From NCBI RefSeq assembly GCF_021130785.1, contig NC_060207.1, forward strand, positions 192,160,001-192,224,000: a DNA stretch of 64,000 nucleotides, read 5' to 3'. Shown here in pieces: positions 1-11,919 of this stretch. Position numbers and translations under genes: made by a program. Under the pieces are notes generated by a model. That model was not told the DNA's origin. It did no database searches and saw only the letters and a program-made list of their open reading frames with translations. Source of the DNA: Homalodisca vitripennis (Eukaryota; Arthropoda; Insecta; Hemiptera; Cicadellidae). How positions within the stretch are numbered: the first letter of the stretch is position 1; each line of letters opens with the position of its first letter.

Positions 1-96
1 AAGTATTTCCAATTTTTTTTACCTTAGGCAATCTGTCAAGTAACATCGAGTCGTCTTGTCTCATTAGTCTAGGAATCAAAAACAATTCGCATTATA

Positions 97-866
97 CAGG
101 GTGTCCCGCAACTCCCTGGACCCCCTTATTGCTCAGGTCAAGACAAACATATTTCACCATATGAACGAGGGTCTCCGATGCTTAGCTTCCCATCTGTCTG
201 TCTGTGTATATTTTTTATTAACACATTAATATCTCAAACACCAACATATTAAATTAAACCAAATTTGGCTCAAAAGTTTACAATAGCAAAGCCAGTTACT
301 GAAAAATATCATTAAATTATCTTTAATTTTCAAAATGGCGGTAATTAAAACGTTTAAACTTTAAATATCTTAAAAAAACCCAGCAATATTTCTTAAGAAT
401 TACATTAATAACATTTTTATAGGGTTTTATCACAAGTATAATACTAACACTTGTGTTATTATTATTTAATTTGAATAATAAATAACTGATTTGGAGTAGA
501 TTTACTGTGACAAGACCTGGCCCATATTGAGGTTTCCACCGAATAGCCAACAATACAATAACTAAATAAAAGGCAGCTGGTTTAAAATAAAATTCAAAGT
601 TTAAAAGTTTTAATGGTCGCCATTTTGAAAATACTTGATAATTTTATAATAATGTTTTCGTTAATTGGCCTCATTATCATAAACATTTGAAACAAATTTG
701 ATGTAGTTTAATTCATTAGTTTTAAGATATTAATTTTTTCTAAAAAAAAAAAAACATACAGACAGATGGGAAACTAAGCATCGAGACCCATGTTCCTATG
801 GTGAAATAGGTTTTCTTAACCTGAGCAATAACGTGGTATACCTTTGTCCAGAGACGGGACTCCCTA
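97..866. mobile_element. Palindromic mariner-type MITE, about 770 bp
   Basis: The element starts CAGGGTGTCCCGCAAC next to a TA (95-96) and ends in a diverged inverted copy before TATA (867-870). The arms match for roughly 270 bp each. The inverted copies include the 'TTATTGCTCAGGTC' block (left about 129, right about 820), the 'CCATCTGTCTGT' block and a 'TTTTCAAAATGGCG' block. It has no transposase, so it is a non-autonomous derivative. TA flanks and CAGGG-type ends fit the Tc1/mariner superfamily (inference). The right end has decayed from CCCTG to CCCTA. Solo ends of related type lie at 40429 and 55900. Confidence 0.7.
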
Positions 867-1984
867 TATAAGTACAACCTGGTCTTTCTTGAAATAGATT
901 GAGGAATTTCCAAAAAGAAATTCAACGTCATGATGTGTGCTAGTTTTTTGGAAGTCGAATGATAGGGTATCAAAGGCATTAAAATTATGAAAGGATAATA
1001 CGTTCTCAGGTTACAGCTTTCTTACCTTGACAAACTAAAAGTCAACCGTCAAATGGCACTAAAAATGTGAAATTAGCGTCATATAACCATTTACAGATTA
1101 TGAAAGTGGTGACTTTCAGTCTGTTTATCTAATTGCCGGACGGGTTTTTAACTATTATTAATAAGAATATATATGGAGGTCGGGTTTAATTGTATCTGGG
1201 TGGGGAAAATACAATCTAAGAAAAAAATTAACGCTTAATATTTTTAACCATTTTAATACTTTCCTTTTGGAGGTCAACCAAAACTGGCACAGCAGACGCT
1301 CGGTTTCTTTCTTAGAAAAGATTTCTCTATCGATTTCTATAAAAAACCAGGAAGTGTGCTTTATACAGAGCAAATTGGCTCTTATAGACTACAGTGGATA
1401 AGCAGATCTTTTACATTTTCTAAGTTTCGAGTTAAATTGTCATGAAGGACACTCTAAAGATTGATTTTTTACCGGATATAAAAGAAGCCGGAGTAGTTTT
1501 TCAAACTTGCCCCAACAGGTTGAAGAGACAAGTGGACTCCATAGTAAAGAACTCCTAAACGTAAATTATTTAAACCTGAATTATGACAGATAAAAAAATT
1601 ACCGTTTCACAATTTTTAGGTTTGGTACACTAGTTAAAATTTGCGTATGTTAACAAGGTTCTTAGTAACAGTTATAAAAAAAAACCACAGAAAAATCTAA
1701 TCTTACAACTAACTAAGTGGAAAGTCCAGTTTGTTTTATATATAAAACATATTCAATTACATAGGCTACATTGTTCATTCAATTATTTTAAACGCCAACC
1801 CCTACCTTTGCGTAAAATTATACTTTAAAATACTTAAAAATTATACAGTTATCGCGGATACGTAGCAGACCATGTTGTGCATTCGTCTGTAAACTTTGTT
1901 ATTAAATTAAATCAGAGTACATTGTTGTATTCGGCATCATGTTCAAACTTTGGTGCGTAAGCCCGTGCCCAAAAATACTACTGG
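867..1984. other. Non-coding stretch with one dispersed-repeat copy
   Basis: About 930-1060 matches a dispersed repeat also seen at 38440-38700, 60430-60560 and (inverted) 61530-61710. The shared landmarks are 'GTATCAAA', 'TATGAAA(A/G)GATAA' and 'TCTCAGGTTA'. The rest shows no gene or clear repeat. The short open frames here have no recognisable protein. Confidence 0.45.
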
Positions 1985-4610
1985 ATGTTTATATTGTTGG
2001 GCGCATGGCGTTATTTGCTTAGCAGGTTTTATTGTAGTGTAATTGGTTTGATATTGATTCAAATATTGATCAAAACATTGATTATGTTAGTAGTAGACCT
2101 ACAAACAATAGCCATAGTATACCAGATTATAAACAGATTACAGAATGTTGACTGGAGTTGTTATGAAGCAAAGGATGTTAACGTAGGTCTTTTTCATGAC
2201 TTTTTGTCTGGAATTGTAAATAACTGTCAAAACAAGTGTAAATGTAAACAGTAAAATTAAAAATGCAACTTCTATCAGCCCCTGGATAAATGCCAGACTT
2301 TTAAACAAAATAAATAGGAAGAAAAACTGTACAGTGTATAAAAAAAGACCGTATGATATTGCTTTTAGACAGTATTACAATAACTTTTGTAAAACATTAT
2401 CAAACGAAGTAAATATTACGAAAAACAATTATTATTCCAAGAAAATTGAAGAGTGTAAACGTGATACGTCACTTCAGTGGAAAATAATAAATCAAATTAG
2501 TGGCCCAAAAATTAAAAAGGGTGTTGAAAAGATTGAATCGATTGAATAGATAACGGGGAAACTATTTCGGACCCTGCCGCCGTGGCGCAAGAGATAAGCA
2601 AATACTTTCATGACATTCACTCAAACTCGGATAATGAGATAGGCCAATTACAGTTGGCGAGTAGAGTAAACTCCTTTTTTGTGTCACCAACCACGGAGCA
2701 CGAAGTAGCCTCAATAATAAATACCTCGGGTTTTGACAATATCACCGTTTTATTGATAAAACAAATAGTTCAATATGTCTCACCTGTTTTATCACACATT
2801 ATAAACTTAAGTTTCGCAAACGGAATTTTTCCTGAAAGTTTAAAACTAAGCATAGTCGTCCCCATTTTTAAAAATAATTCAAACAAAAAAATTGATAACC
2901 TCCGCCCAATTAGTCTTTTGTCAGTTTTTTTCAAAAATATTTGAGAAGATTATGAAAGTGCGATTAGTTCAGTATCTAAATAGTATAAATTTTTTAGCAC
3001 TAACCAATAAATATAGTTATACAAAGGAAAAGTCTACTGAAGACGCTCTTATCAATGTAACAAATTTTATTTACAATAGTTTTAACGAAGGTGAAAAGAT
3101 TACGGGATTATTCATAGATTTCAAAAAAGCGTTTGATTTAGTAAATCACAAAATACTTTTATGCAAATTAGAATCAATAGGAGTAAGGGGAAGTGCTCTA
3201 AAGTGGTTTGAAACATTTCTAACTGGAAGGAAGCAGCGTGTAAAAATACAAAACTCTTTAAGTAGCCCTACTATTGTCAGAGCTGGGGTGCCCGAAGGTT
3301 CCATGTTGTGCTATTCTATTTTTAATATTATAAACGACTTATTAGAATCAAATTTCCGTGGAATACCTAGCGCTTTTGCCGATGACATAGCTATTTTTTA
3401 TTCTAGAAAGAATATTCAGGATATATTCGTTAACATCTCAAATGATTTGCTTCTTTTCAGGCTTTGGTGTTATAATAATAAAATGGAATTAAATGTAAAA
3501 AAACAAAATATATAAATGTTCAATTTTAATGAATTCAGTTTCTTGTCAAATTTAAAGTACCACAAATTAGACTGCGTTGACATGAATTGTGACTGCTTGG
3601 TCATAAATAAAGAATTTAGTTTCAAATATTTTAGAGTTATTTTAGATGAAAAACTTACATGGGAAAAACATGTACATTCGATACTTACACAACTAAAACC
3701 AGCTTTGAGAAAATTCTATTTTTTGAAAAATCTTTGTAATGAAGTTTTATTAAGAACTCTTTATTTTGCGTTAATACATTTAAAATTACAGTACGGGATT
3801 CAATGCTGGGGAGGAACTTTTAAGTATAAAATTGAAAAAAAAAAAAAAAATACGTGTTCTTCAAAACTATGTTATAAGAATAATTCTTAGCAAACAAAAG
3901 AGAGAATTCTTTTCCATTATACCATCAATTAAAAATTTTACTAGTACAGCACCTGTTTGTCTACAAGGTTCTACGCTTGTTTTACATTAAAAGTGGTGAC
4001 ACAGGAACAAACCAACTTTTTTAACAGTACAAGAAGTTGCAGTAATAATGTTTTTAGAGTGCCTAAAGTTAGAAAATCACTATTCAGACAATCTTTTATT
4101 TATGTAGGCCCAAACAAAATATTTCAATAAACTACCAATTAATATAAAAGTATGTTCAAATATTAGAGCTTTTTCTCGGGAGGTGAAATACTGGCTGTTT
4201 AGTTACGATGATTTAAGTTTTCTAAACAATGTGATTATGTAAGATAAATGTATGGTTTGTTAAAAGGAAAAAATGGAATATACGGCAGTTATATGATTAC
4301 TTTAAATTTTGTTTTTGTTTTCTAATATTAATAATGGTTTAGTTATAGAATTTATAGAATAAGTAATTTTAAATTCTCAATTATGTACACAGTTTCATAC
4401 AGTTAGTGTAGCATAGTGTATATAGTGAGCACAGACGGCACGGAGCATAGTGCTACTCTTATCAAAGGACAGTTACTTTGCTGGACTGAACAATATTCAT
4501 GTTTTTGTTTGTGTAGCGCTGCCACGCTACTTGAAACTGTGGCAGTGTAATTCCTGTCTACAACTCTGTAAAATACCTGTATTTATTCTGGAATAAACCA
4601 TTATTATCAT
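1985..4610 (+). mobile_element. Degenerate non-LTR retrotransposon (LINE), 5'-truncated
   Basis: This span holds the linker, reverse transcriptase and C-terminal region of a LINE in order, followed by a 3' UTR with AATAAA near 4593 and a short ATTATTATC-type tail. The endonuclease start and ORF1 are missing. The reading frame is broken several times, so the copy is dead. A second, more decayed copy of the same or a sister family lies at 11920-13800. The RT is of the jockey/CR1 group in general style; I cannot fix the clade by eye. Confidence 0.8.
2096..4242 (+). pseudogene. LINE reverse transcriptase pseudogene
   Basis: In the parent element the enzyme copies retrotransposon RNA into DNA at a nicked target. 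Pieces read in order. 2096-2254 is the post-endonuclease linker ('RLQNVDWSCYEAKDVN'). 2334-2549 is a basic linker. 2582-2944 is the RT N-part ending 'KIDNLRPISLLSVFF'. 2892-3515 is the RT palm with 'GLFIDFKKAFDLVNHK', 'LTGRKQRVKI' and 'AGVPEGS', and the catalytic 'FADD' box, here followed by I (FADDIAIF). After an in-frame stop (3513-3515), 3516-3890 carries 'LDEKLTWEKHVHSIL', a typical RT C-terminal block. The tail to about 4242 reads 'NKLPINIK' in another frame. Stops and frame changes at about 2260, 2549, 2900, 3515 and 3890 make it non-functional. The two catalytic aspartates of FADD are still present. Confidence 0.85.
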
Positions 4611-4857
4611 ATCGCATTCAAAATTGACATTGCATTGAAAATGGATTGTGCAATGTGTTGTAAAAGTCGTGTCCAGTAAAATGTAATTGAAACTTAGTAA
4701 CTTGATTTTACAGCTTCATTTGTAATTGCTGTAAGTAAGGAATGAGGAACAGCACAAGAGCCGGCTGACGTAAAATGAGTTTCCACCATATGAAAAATTT
4801 TGAACCTATTTAAGTTTTACGCTCTTATAATATAATTTTCATGCGATTCTCAGGGTT

Positions 4858-5115
4858 TTATCTCATCAGGAGGACGGTCCACAAGGAGTCAGAAGAGAAT
4901 CTTAAACTAGAGCATAGGTCGAGATGTACATACAATTAAAGTTATTTTTTAGTAGAATAGAATGCAGCAAACCGGACTTAAAAAGTTGACCCTATTAAAA
5001 CATGGCGGAGTTTTAAAGTTTCTTAACATATCCATTGGTATTTGCCGAGATTCTTCATTGATGCGATGAATTAGTTCTTGTGTGTTCGCAACAATCACAA
5101 AAGGTCACAACAATG
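4858..5115 (-). mobile_element. Relic of Tc1/mariner-type element (TIR plus transposase 3' end)
   Basis: 4880-5000 matches the inner part of the terminal repeats of the elements at 17988 and 28921. The shared landmarks are 'AAGGAGTCAGAAG', 'GAGCATAGGTC', 'GCAAACCG' and 'AAAAAGTTGACCCTATT'. On the minus strand, about 5030-5095 reads 'ELIHRINEES' and 'MDMLRNF'. This aligns with the C-terminal end of the transposase at 28921-31192 ('ELTNRLLEEA', 'EMLQNV'). The outer end and most of the transposase are lost. Confidence 0.6.
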
Positions 5116-6394
5116 GGAATTCCGAGCTTTACAACAATACGCATCCACACGCTTTTTATTTATTTTGTACATGTATACTTGAGTATGTCAACGATGAAGT
5201 ACAAGAAGGTTTCAGTTTTTTGAATGACCTATAAAAATATCGAAAATGTAAATAAGCATTTAGATGCATATTAATTATATCTTGTAAATGAGACACCTCC
5301 TTTTATTCATAGAAGTGTAAGAGGCTTAACATCGTTCTTATGTACAGCCTTATCAGTGCATTTTCCGTTTCATAGGGAACCCTGATTTCGCCGGTCTTCT
5401 GAACAATATTACCATATATACCATTACTACGTCGAATGTATTTATACATCGATTGTCAAATGTCGTCTGTTTTCTAGATCGTCATGTCGATTCTAATTTG
5501 AACTTTATCTAGTACATGTGCGTTTTACCCCGCAACTCTGATTTGTTTTTGATATTTATAAAGTTCCTTACTAGTATACTATAAACCGTACTACTTTTAT
5601 AATACCTGTATATTTAGGATATTGTAAGCTTCTCGTCGTAACTATATTTTGGAGTATGGCTTCAAAGTTTTCTCTTAAGTATTTAAAACTGCGAAGCGTT
5701 ATTAAAATAATATGTGGACTGGATTGTTGCGATATTTGCCGACATGTTTTTCCTATGGAAGGGCTTAACTGCGTATTCTTGTCTGAGGTTCACTTTCAAT
5801 AATTTTTTAATATATGAAAACAGGTTTGATACTAGGCACGGGATCTGAAAATCAGTCCGCCATAGTCAAGGAATCAATTCGAAGTCTCGAGCCGGAGTAC
5901 TCAATTGCCCTCCCTGAAGCAATAAAGGTGCGAGAACTTGAGTTCCTTCAAACGGAGTCTTGAAATACATTTGAGCAGTAAAAGATATTACTCACTAGAG
6001 ATGCACTTAAAGACTCATCCTAGTTTGGTATTTATATTCTTACTTTAACCATTTACTGTACTTGTAACTTAACAAATTAAACTAAAGGATTGCCTTAAGT
6101 TTACAGTTGTGATTAACTACTTCAATTAGTAGTGCTTATTTCTGCGATTGATATACTGCTTCTTCCCGTAATATAATTTGGGAAACCGTTATTTCCTAAT
6201 TTTATGCTTGGCCTAGCCTATACGGTGATACTCACCCTATGGCATTCTATCTTTACTGCTGTTAGGAAAATTCTTTCTAGGATAATAATTTGCATTGAAT
6301 AAAAATATTATTTTCAAAATTTACAAAAATTCTTTATTCTTAATATTTACAGATTAAACATTCGCCAAGATTAAGAGAATAAATAAAACAATAT
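5116..6394. other. Non-coding stretch, nothing recognised
   Basis: AT-rich DNA with stops in all frames. I see no gene, tandem repeat or element end. Confidence 0.4.
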
Positions 6395-6550
6395 AACATC
6401 GTTTCAAGATGTGCAATCTGTTCTGTTCCTCAGGTGAAACGTATTGTTATAATTTGTATACTTTAACCTAGTATAGTGCCTAGTCGTATTTGCTAGGCTA
6501 CTTATCCTCCTGAGGAAGAGGTCAGTTTTCGAAACGTAAAATTACTATTT
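6395..6550. repeat. Head-to-head pair of CTGAGGA...GAAAC signatures
   Basis: On the minus strand (about 6408-6436) the order is CTGAGGA, a spacer with ATTGCA, then GAAAC. On the plus strand (about 6513-6540) it is CTGAGGA, AGAGGTC, then GAAACG. The two face each other about 75 bp apart, as in the palindromic repeats at 42390 and 48010. It is probably an old, shortened member of that group. Confidence 0.5.
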
Positions 6551-7339
6551 CAACTATGAATGACAAAGGTCCGAAACATAACATTACTACATGCAGATTC
6601 ATACAAACAAAATAAATTACATAAATTATTCAATTGAAATAAATAAATATAATTTGTCTCCCGCCTATCCTAGTGTGGGATTAAGCCAAAACGTGAAGAC
6701 ACCGGTTTCTCCCAGACTTAGTAAATTCTCAGGTAATTTTTTATAACACAACCCGTAATGTCCCAAAGCTGTGGGTGTGATAGAATAAAACAAAAAATCA
6801 ACTACGACCCACACAATTTAACCGATAAAACATTATCGGGTAATCATTTCTTGATTATTGCACAGTATTTCTTAGTATCTAACATTATTATTTTATATAC
6901 ATATTTGCTGTCAATCGAAATCTCTTATGCTCCGAAGTTCTTATGAGACTATTTATTTTAGTTTCAAACAGTTACCTATTAAGACACAAATGCATTTTTT
7001 TTAAGAAAGGGCAGGTCGATCCCTTTTTAAAGCCTTATTCTGTCCGTCCTTATGAGCCACTGATCTGTGCGAGGATCTTATCAAACAGAAGAAGACACAG
7101 TAAAAGGTAGATGGTACTGATAAAAAGTGCTAAGGTCACAGGGAGGATTTGAACCTGTGCTCTCACTCCAATCTGAAGTAGAACATGTGCGACGAGGTTC
7201 TATCAAGGGTTGCCTAGGCGGTTAATCTCTATCCAGTAACAAACTTAACATCAGCTAATTTAACATATCCAATGTGAAAAGTTACTTTCTGCTTTCTTTA
7301 CAAAACGTTTAATAAAAATATTGATACGTGAAATATATG
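6551..7339. other. Non-coding; possible tRNA-derived SINE fragment near 7060-7200 (minus strand)
   Basis: On the minus strand 7145-7155 reads GGTTCAAATCC, close to a pol III B box (GGTTCGANTCC). No convincing A box or cloverleaf is present, so it is not an intact tRNA. It may be an eroded SINE. The rest is featureless. Confidence 0.25.
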
Positions 7340-7382
7340 TTAACTACATGTTAAGCTAACATAATGCTTAACATGTAGTTAA
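7340..7382. repeat. Perfect 17-bp hairpin
   Basis: Arms at 7340-7356 (TTAACTACATGTTAAGC) and 7366-7382 are exact reverse complements around a 9-nt loop. No transposon end or poly-T tract is attached. Function unknown. Confidence 0.8.
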
Positions 7383-8789
7383 TTTGTGAGGATTTTTGCA
7401 CTTGTCACTTTTACTCATAGTTACTGATTCGATAGTTAAATGTCTTATGTCTAATTTAAAGGTCAATATGCCTCTAGCTGTTTAAGGATAAGGAAGAGAG
7501 TGGAGTAATCCCGTGGAAACGTGTGGTTTTCTCGTTTAACCACAAATTACTGGAAGTGCTAGTTAGTCCTGCAGCATTGTGGGTAATGTGGCAAGACTTT
7601 GATGGCAGCCACATTAATTGTAACAGCAAAATAACAATATCAAACCTCAAATACTTTTACGTCAAAATACGTAGGGGCATAGTTTGATTTATAGATATTC
7701 CCTGCAACCACGTGGTTTTATATTTGTGATATAAAAATATAGACTTTAAAATATACCTCTAAAACGTGTAAGCCTTAACGGAGGAGTAAAAAACACTTTT
7801 CCATAGTGTTATTGTTCTCAGAAACGTTATCTTAAAGGATTTCGATTTTGAAGTTTTAAAAATATTGACCCAGGCAAAAATTAATAACCCCACCTCCAAT
7901 ACGACGAAAATGACTGACTTCAATCGCTCAAAAGTTAAGTTGGACTGAAGACCAACTAATAAGCTGTATATGCCTGTGAAAAACTACATCAATATAAGAG
8001 ATCCCAGAAGACATAAAAGAATTCCAGTGTCTATTCTGAGATAAATTAAACATTGAAGAAACTTATGGTACAGAAGAATTTTGGGTTCAGAACGATTGTC
8101 AAATATTAGAATTGTTAGTCAAAATGTTGAAGTTTTAGAAGAAACATATTTGAGGAGACAAGAGATTGCATGTTAATAAAAAATACAAATGAACACAGTT
8201 TTTCAGTGGCAAATGAATTTGCTGCAAAGATTAACTTTGCTCAGATATTATAAGAAATATCCTTAAGGAAATCCTGGAATACTAAAATCTATTTGTTTAA
8301 TGAAGAAGTGACGAGATTTCCTACTAGCTTGGGAACACATTTCATTACTTCATTTTTGTAAATTAATGCAATTACGATGAGTATTTAAATTCTAATAATT
8401 CAAACAAATGAACCGAAATATATACGCGAGAAAGGGTTAGAAACATGTTGGTAACAACACATCTGATGACACGATCACTATTTGTACGTTTAATGTAGCA
8501 TGGGTGTATGTTACCTACAGTACGAGTAAATCTACTGCAGGAAAACCATTGGAGCACGTTTACAACGTGATAGCATTGCCGGCACTGCTTACTAGTACTT
8601 TCAAAATGCATTTACAAATCTTTTATTTCAAAGCTACCCAATAAAGATAAGATTAATAATAATACGCTCAATGAAGATAACGCGTTTGTCACAATTGATG
8701 TCTTATGATATAATATATTTTAGTTCATTAGAAGAAGTTTTATCAAAAGAATATGTTGTTTCTTTGCCACCAAATGCTTACAGTAAAAT
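7383..8789. other. Non-coding stretch, nothing recognised
   Basis: No gene family or repeat unit seen. Open frames near 8372-8611 (minus) and 8671-8898 (plus) have no recognisable domain. The second runs into the first satellite unit. Confidence 0.4.
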
Positions 8790-10795
8790 CACGACATGTA
8801 ACATTGCAACGTTTATAGAGTCGGTGTTGATATTTGTCTCCCTAAATACAGTTCCCTGCAGATGTAGAGGAATTCAGGGTACTTACGCTTTTAATTAAAT
8901 TACGACATGTAACATTAAAATGTTTATAAAAATAATTGAGTTATTGACATTTGTCTTTCAAATTAATGTTCCCTGCTGTGTAAAGGAATTCAGGGTACCT
9001 AAACTTTAAATTAATCACAACATATAACATTGCAATGTTTATAGAGAGTGGATGTATTGAAATCTATCTCCAAATACAGTTCCCTGCTGTGTAAAGGAAT
9101 TCAGGGTACATAAACTTTAAATTAATCACAACATATAACATTACAATGTTTAAAGAGAGAGTGGATGTGTAGTAATCTATCTCCAAATACAGTTCCCTGC
9201 TGTGTAAAGGAATTCAGGGTACTAAACTTTAAATTAATCACAACATATAACATTACAATGTTTAAAGAGAGAGTGGATGTGTAGTAATCTATCTCCAAAT
9301 ACAGTTCCCTGCTGTGTAAAGGAATTCAGGGTACCTAAACTTTAAATTAATCACAACATATAACATTACAATGTTTAAAGAGAGAGTGGATGTGTAGTAA
9401 TCTATCTCCAAATACAGTTCCCTGCTGTGTAAAGGAATTCAGGGTACCTAAACTTTAAATTAATCACAACATATAACATTACAATGTTTAAAGAGAGAGT
9501 GGATGTGTAGTAATCTATCTCCAAATACAGTTCCCTGCTGTGTAAAGGAATTCAGGGTACATAAACTTTAAATTAATCACAACATATAACATTGCAATGT
9601 TTATAGAGAGTGGATGTATTGAAATCTATCTACAAATGAAGTTCCCTGCTGTGTAAAGGAATTCAGGGTACCTAAACTTTAAATTAATCACAACATATAA
9701 CATTACAATGTTTAAAGAGAGAGTGGATGTGTAGTAATCTATCTCCAAATACAGTTCCCTGCTGTGTAAAGGAATTCAGGGTACCTAAACTTTAAATTAA
9801 TCACAACATATAACATTACAATGTTTAAAGAGAGAGTAGATGTGTTGTAATCTATCTCCAAATACAGTTCCCTGCTGTGTAAAGGAATTCAGGGTACATA
9901 AACTTTAAATTAATCACAACATATAACATTGCAATGTTTATAGAGAGTGGATGTATTGAAATCTATCTCCAAATACAGTTCCCTGCTGTGTATAGGAATT
10001 CAGGGTACATAAACTTTAAATTAATCACAACATATAACATTACAATGTTTAAAGAGAGAGTGGATGTGTAGTAATCTATCTACAAATAAAGTTCCCTGCT
10101 GTGTAAAGGAATTCAGGGTACCATAAACTTTAAATTAATCACAACATATAACATTACAATGTTTAAAGAGAGAGTGGATGTGTAGTAATCTATCTCCAAA
10201 TACAGTTCCCTGCTGTGCAAAGGAATTCATGGTACCTAAACTTTAAATTAATCACAACATATAACATTACAATGTTTAAAGAGAGAGTGGATGTGTAGTA
10301 ATCTATCTCCAAATACAGTTCCCTGCTGTGTAAAGGAATTCAGGGTACCTAAACTTTAAATTAATCACAACATATAACATTACAATGTTTAAAGAGAGAG
10401 TGGATGTATGTGTAGTAATCTATCTCCAAATACAGTTCCCTGCTGTGTAAAGGAATTCAGGGTACCTAAACTTTAAATTAATCACAACATATAACATTAC
10501 AATGTTTAAAGAGAGAGTGGATGTGTAGTAATCTATCTCCAAATACAGTTCCCTGCTGTGTAAAGGAATTCAGGGTACCTAAACTTTAAATTAATCACAA
10601 CATATAACATTACAATGTTTAAAGAGAGAGTGGATGTGTAGTAATCTATCTCCAAATACAGTTCCCTGCTGTGTAAAGGAATTCAGGGTACATAAACTTT
10701 AAATTAATCACAACATATAACATTACAATGTTTAAAGAGAGAGTGGATGTGTTGTAATCTATCTCCAAATACAGTTCCCTGCTGTGTAAAGGAAA
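8790..10795. repeat. 113-bp satellite array, about 18 units
   Basis: The landmark 'GTTCCCTGCTGTGTAAAGGA' recurs about every 113 bp from 8851 to 10774. Unit lengths by my count are mostly 113, with 111-bp variants (ending at 9641 and 9978), one 114 and one 117. Units contain an EcoRI site, and CCCTG...CAGGG forms a short inverted repeat. The first two units (8851, 8968) are clearly diverged and the inner ones nearly identical, as expected if exchange homogenises the core. The last unit breaks off inside its landmark at about 10790. No coding potential. Confidence 0.95.
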
Positions 10796-11120
10796 TCCCA
10801 TAGGTCAGATCATTTTCGAGATTTCATCCGGAGAGACAGACATAAATACAATTTTTCCAATCCCACGAGTGAACGCTCAGCTAAGCCAATAAAGGCATAC
10901 CCTTTCATTCCAAGAAGGTTATCTTATTTCAGCCAACTCCGATGACACAAAGTGAGTCCAATACGAATTAGGTAATCCTAGTAACTAATGGTTCAACCTT
11001 GTTTTTTCAAAAGGTTAGCATGTCAGCAACCTCCCGATGATACAGATAACATCTACCATTAGAGAAGCCAAAGGCTGAATCTAAAAGGTTAGTACGTCAA
11101 CCAACCCCAAGAGCTAAGGG
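10796..11120. repeat. Weak degenerate direct repeats next to the satellite
   Basis: An 'AAGGTTA...GTCA(G/A)C...CCGATGA' theme recurs at about 10914, 11011 and 11087 (spacings of about 97 and 76). The array is old and poorly conserved. 10870-10895 also carries an 'ACGCTCAG' block found in the dispersed repeat near 22779, 33731 and 34090. Confidence 0.35.
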
Positions 11121-11919
11121 CAGTAAGAATCATTGAGTCCTTATTTTATAGACATTACATCTCCAAAGTTCAGATAACAATATTGGGTAATTCTAACTGA
11201 CGGTTTTTAGCATTTTCTAGTCTCAGATAAGATTTATTTCCTGAATAAAAACACAGAAAAAAACCATTGTTTATTATTACATGGAGAAAAATGTTATTTT
11301 TATTTAAATAGTGAAATGTTGGCAATTTTGTAACGAGTCCCTAATCAAAGTGGCTGAATATAAACACATGAATTTCTTTATAGTATTTAATTCTATTTGG
11401 GGTTGAAATTTGAGGCCAATGGCAGATTAAATAATGTGGGATAAATTTGAGAAATCACCCTATAAAAATGGTTTAGATTTAGAAAATTGTCAAATTAAAG
11501 CCTAGTAGTAGGGTCTGGGAAATGTGTTTTATATGTAACTATGTATATGCAAGTTTTGATTATTTCATTATAAGTTGAAACAAATGATGTAGGGTAGTGA
11601 GAAAACAAATATGTAAACTCCATAATTGGTGAAGTTAAGCTAATTAGTTCTCTGACAAACATCAATTTAGCTAACCGCATAAACAGTAGGAGAACCCAAA
11701 TAAGATGTACAAAAGAAGACCTTACAGTTTTCACTTGCAACATTACTATGGAAACTTTGGTTCAAAACTAGAATTGATATCGGTTTGCAAAGGAAAGATT
11801 TCATTGAAAGGTACTTACAAATTTTTCATTGCAATAGTAACGATTCACAGCAGTAGAAAATAATAAACAGTTTAACAAAGAAATGTAACTAGGAGACAAT
11901 TAATAAAGTGATACTAGAC
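11121..11919. other. Non-coding stretch, nothing recognised
   Basis: AT-rich, stops in all frames. An open frame at 11495-11743 (minus) has no recognisable domain. Confidence 0.35.

Noticed and set aside
7060..7200. tRNA gene on the minus strand
   Set aside because: B-box-like sequence only; no cloverleaf, no A box, no acceptor stem.
8790..10795. CRISPR-like regular repeats
   Set aside because: Head-to-tail satellite with no unique spacers, in a eukaryotic genome.
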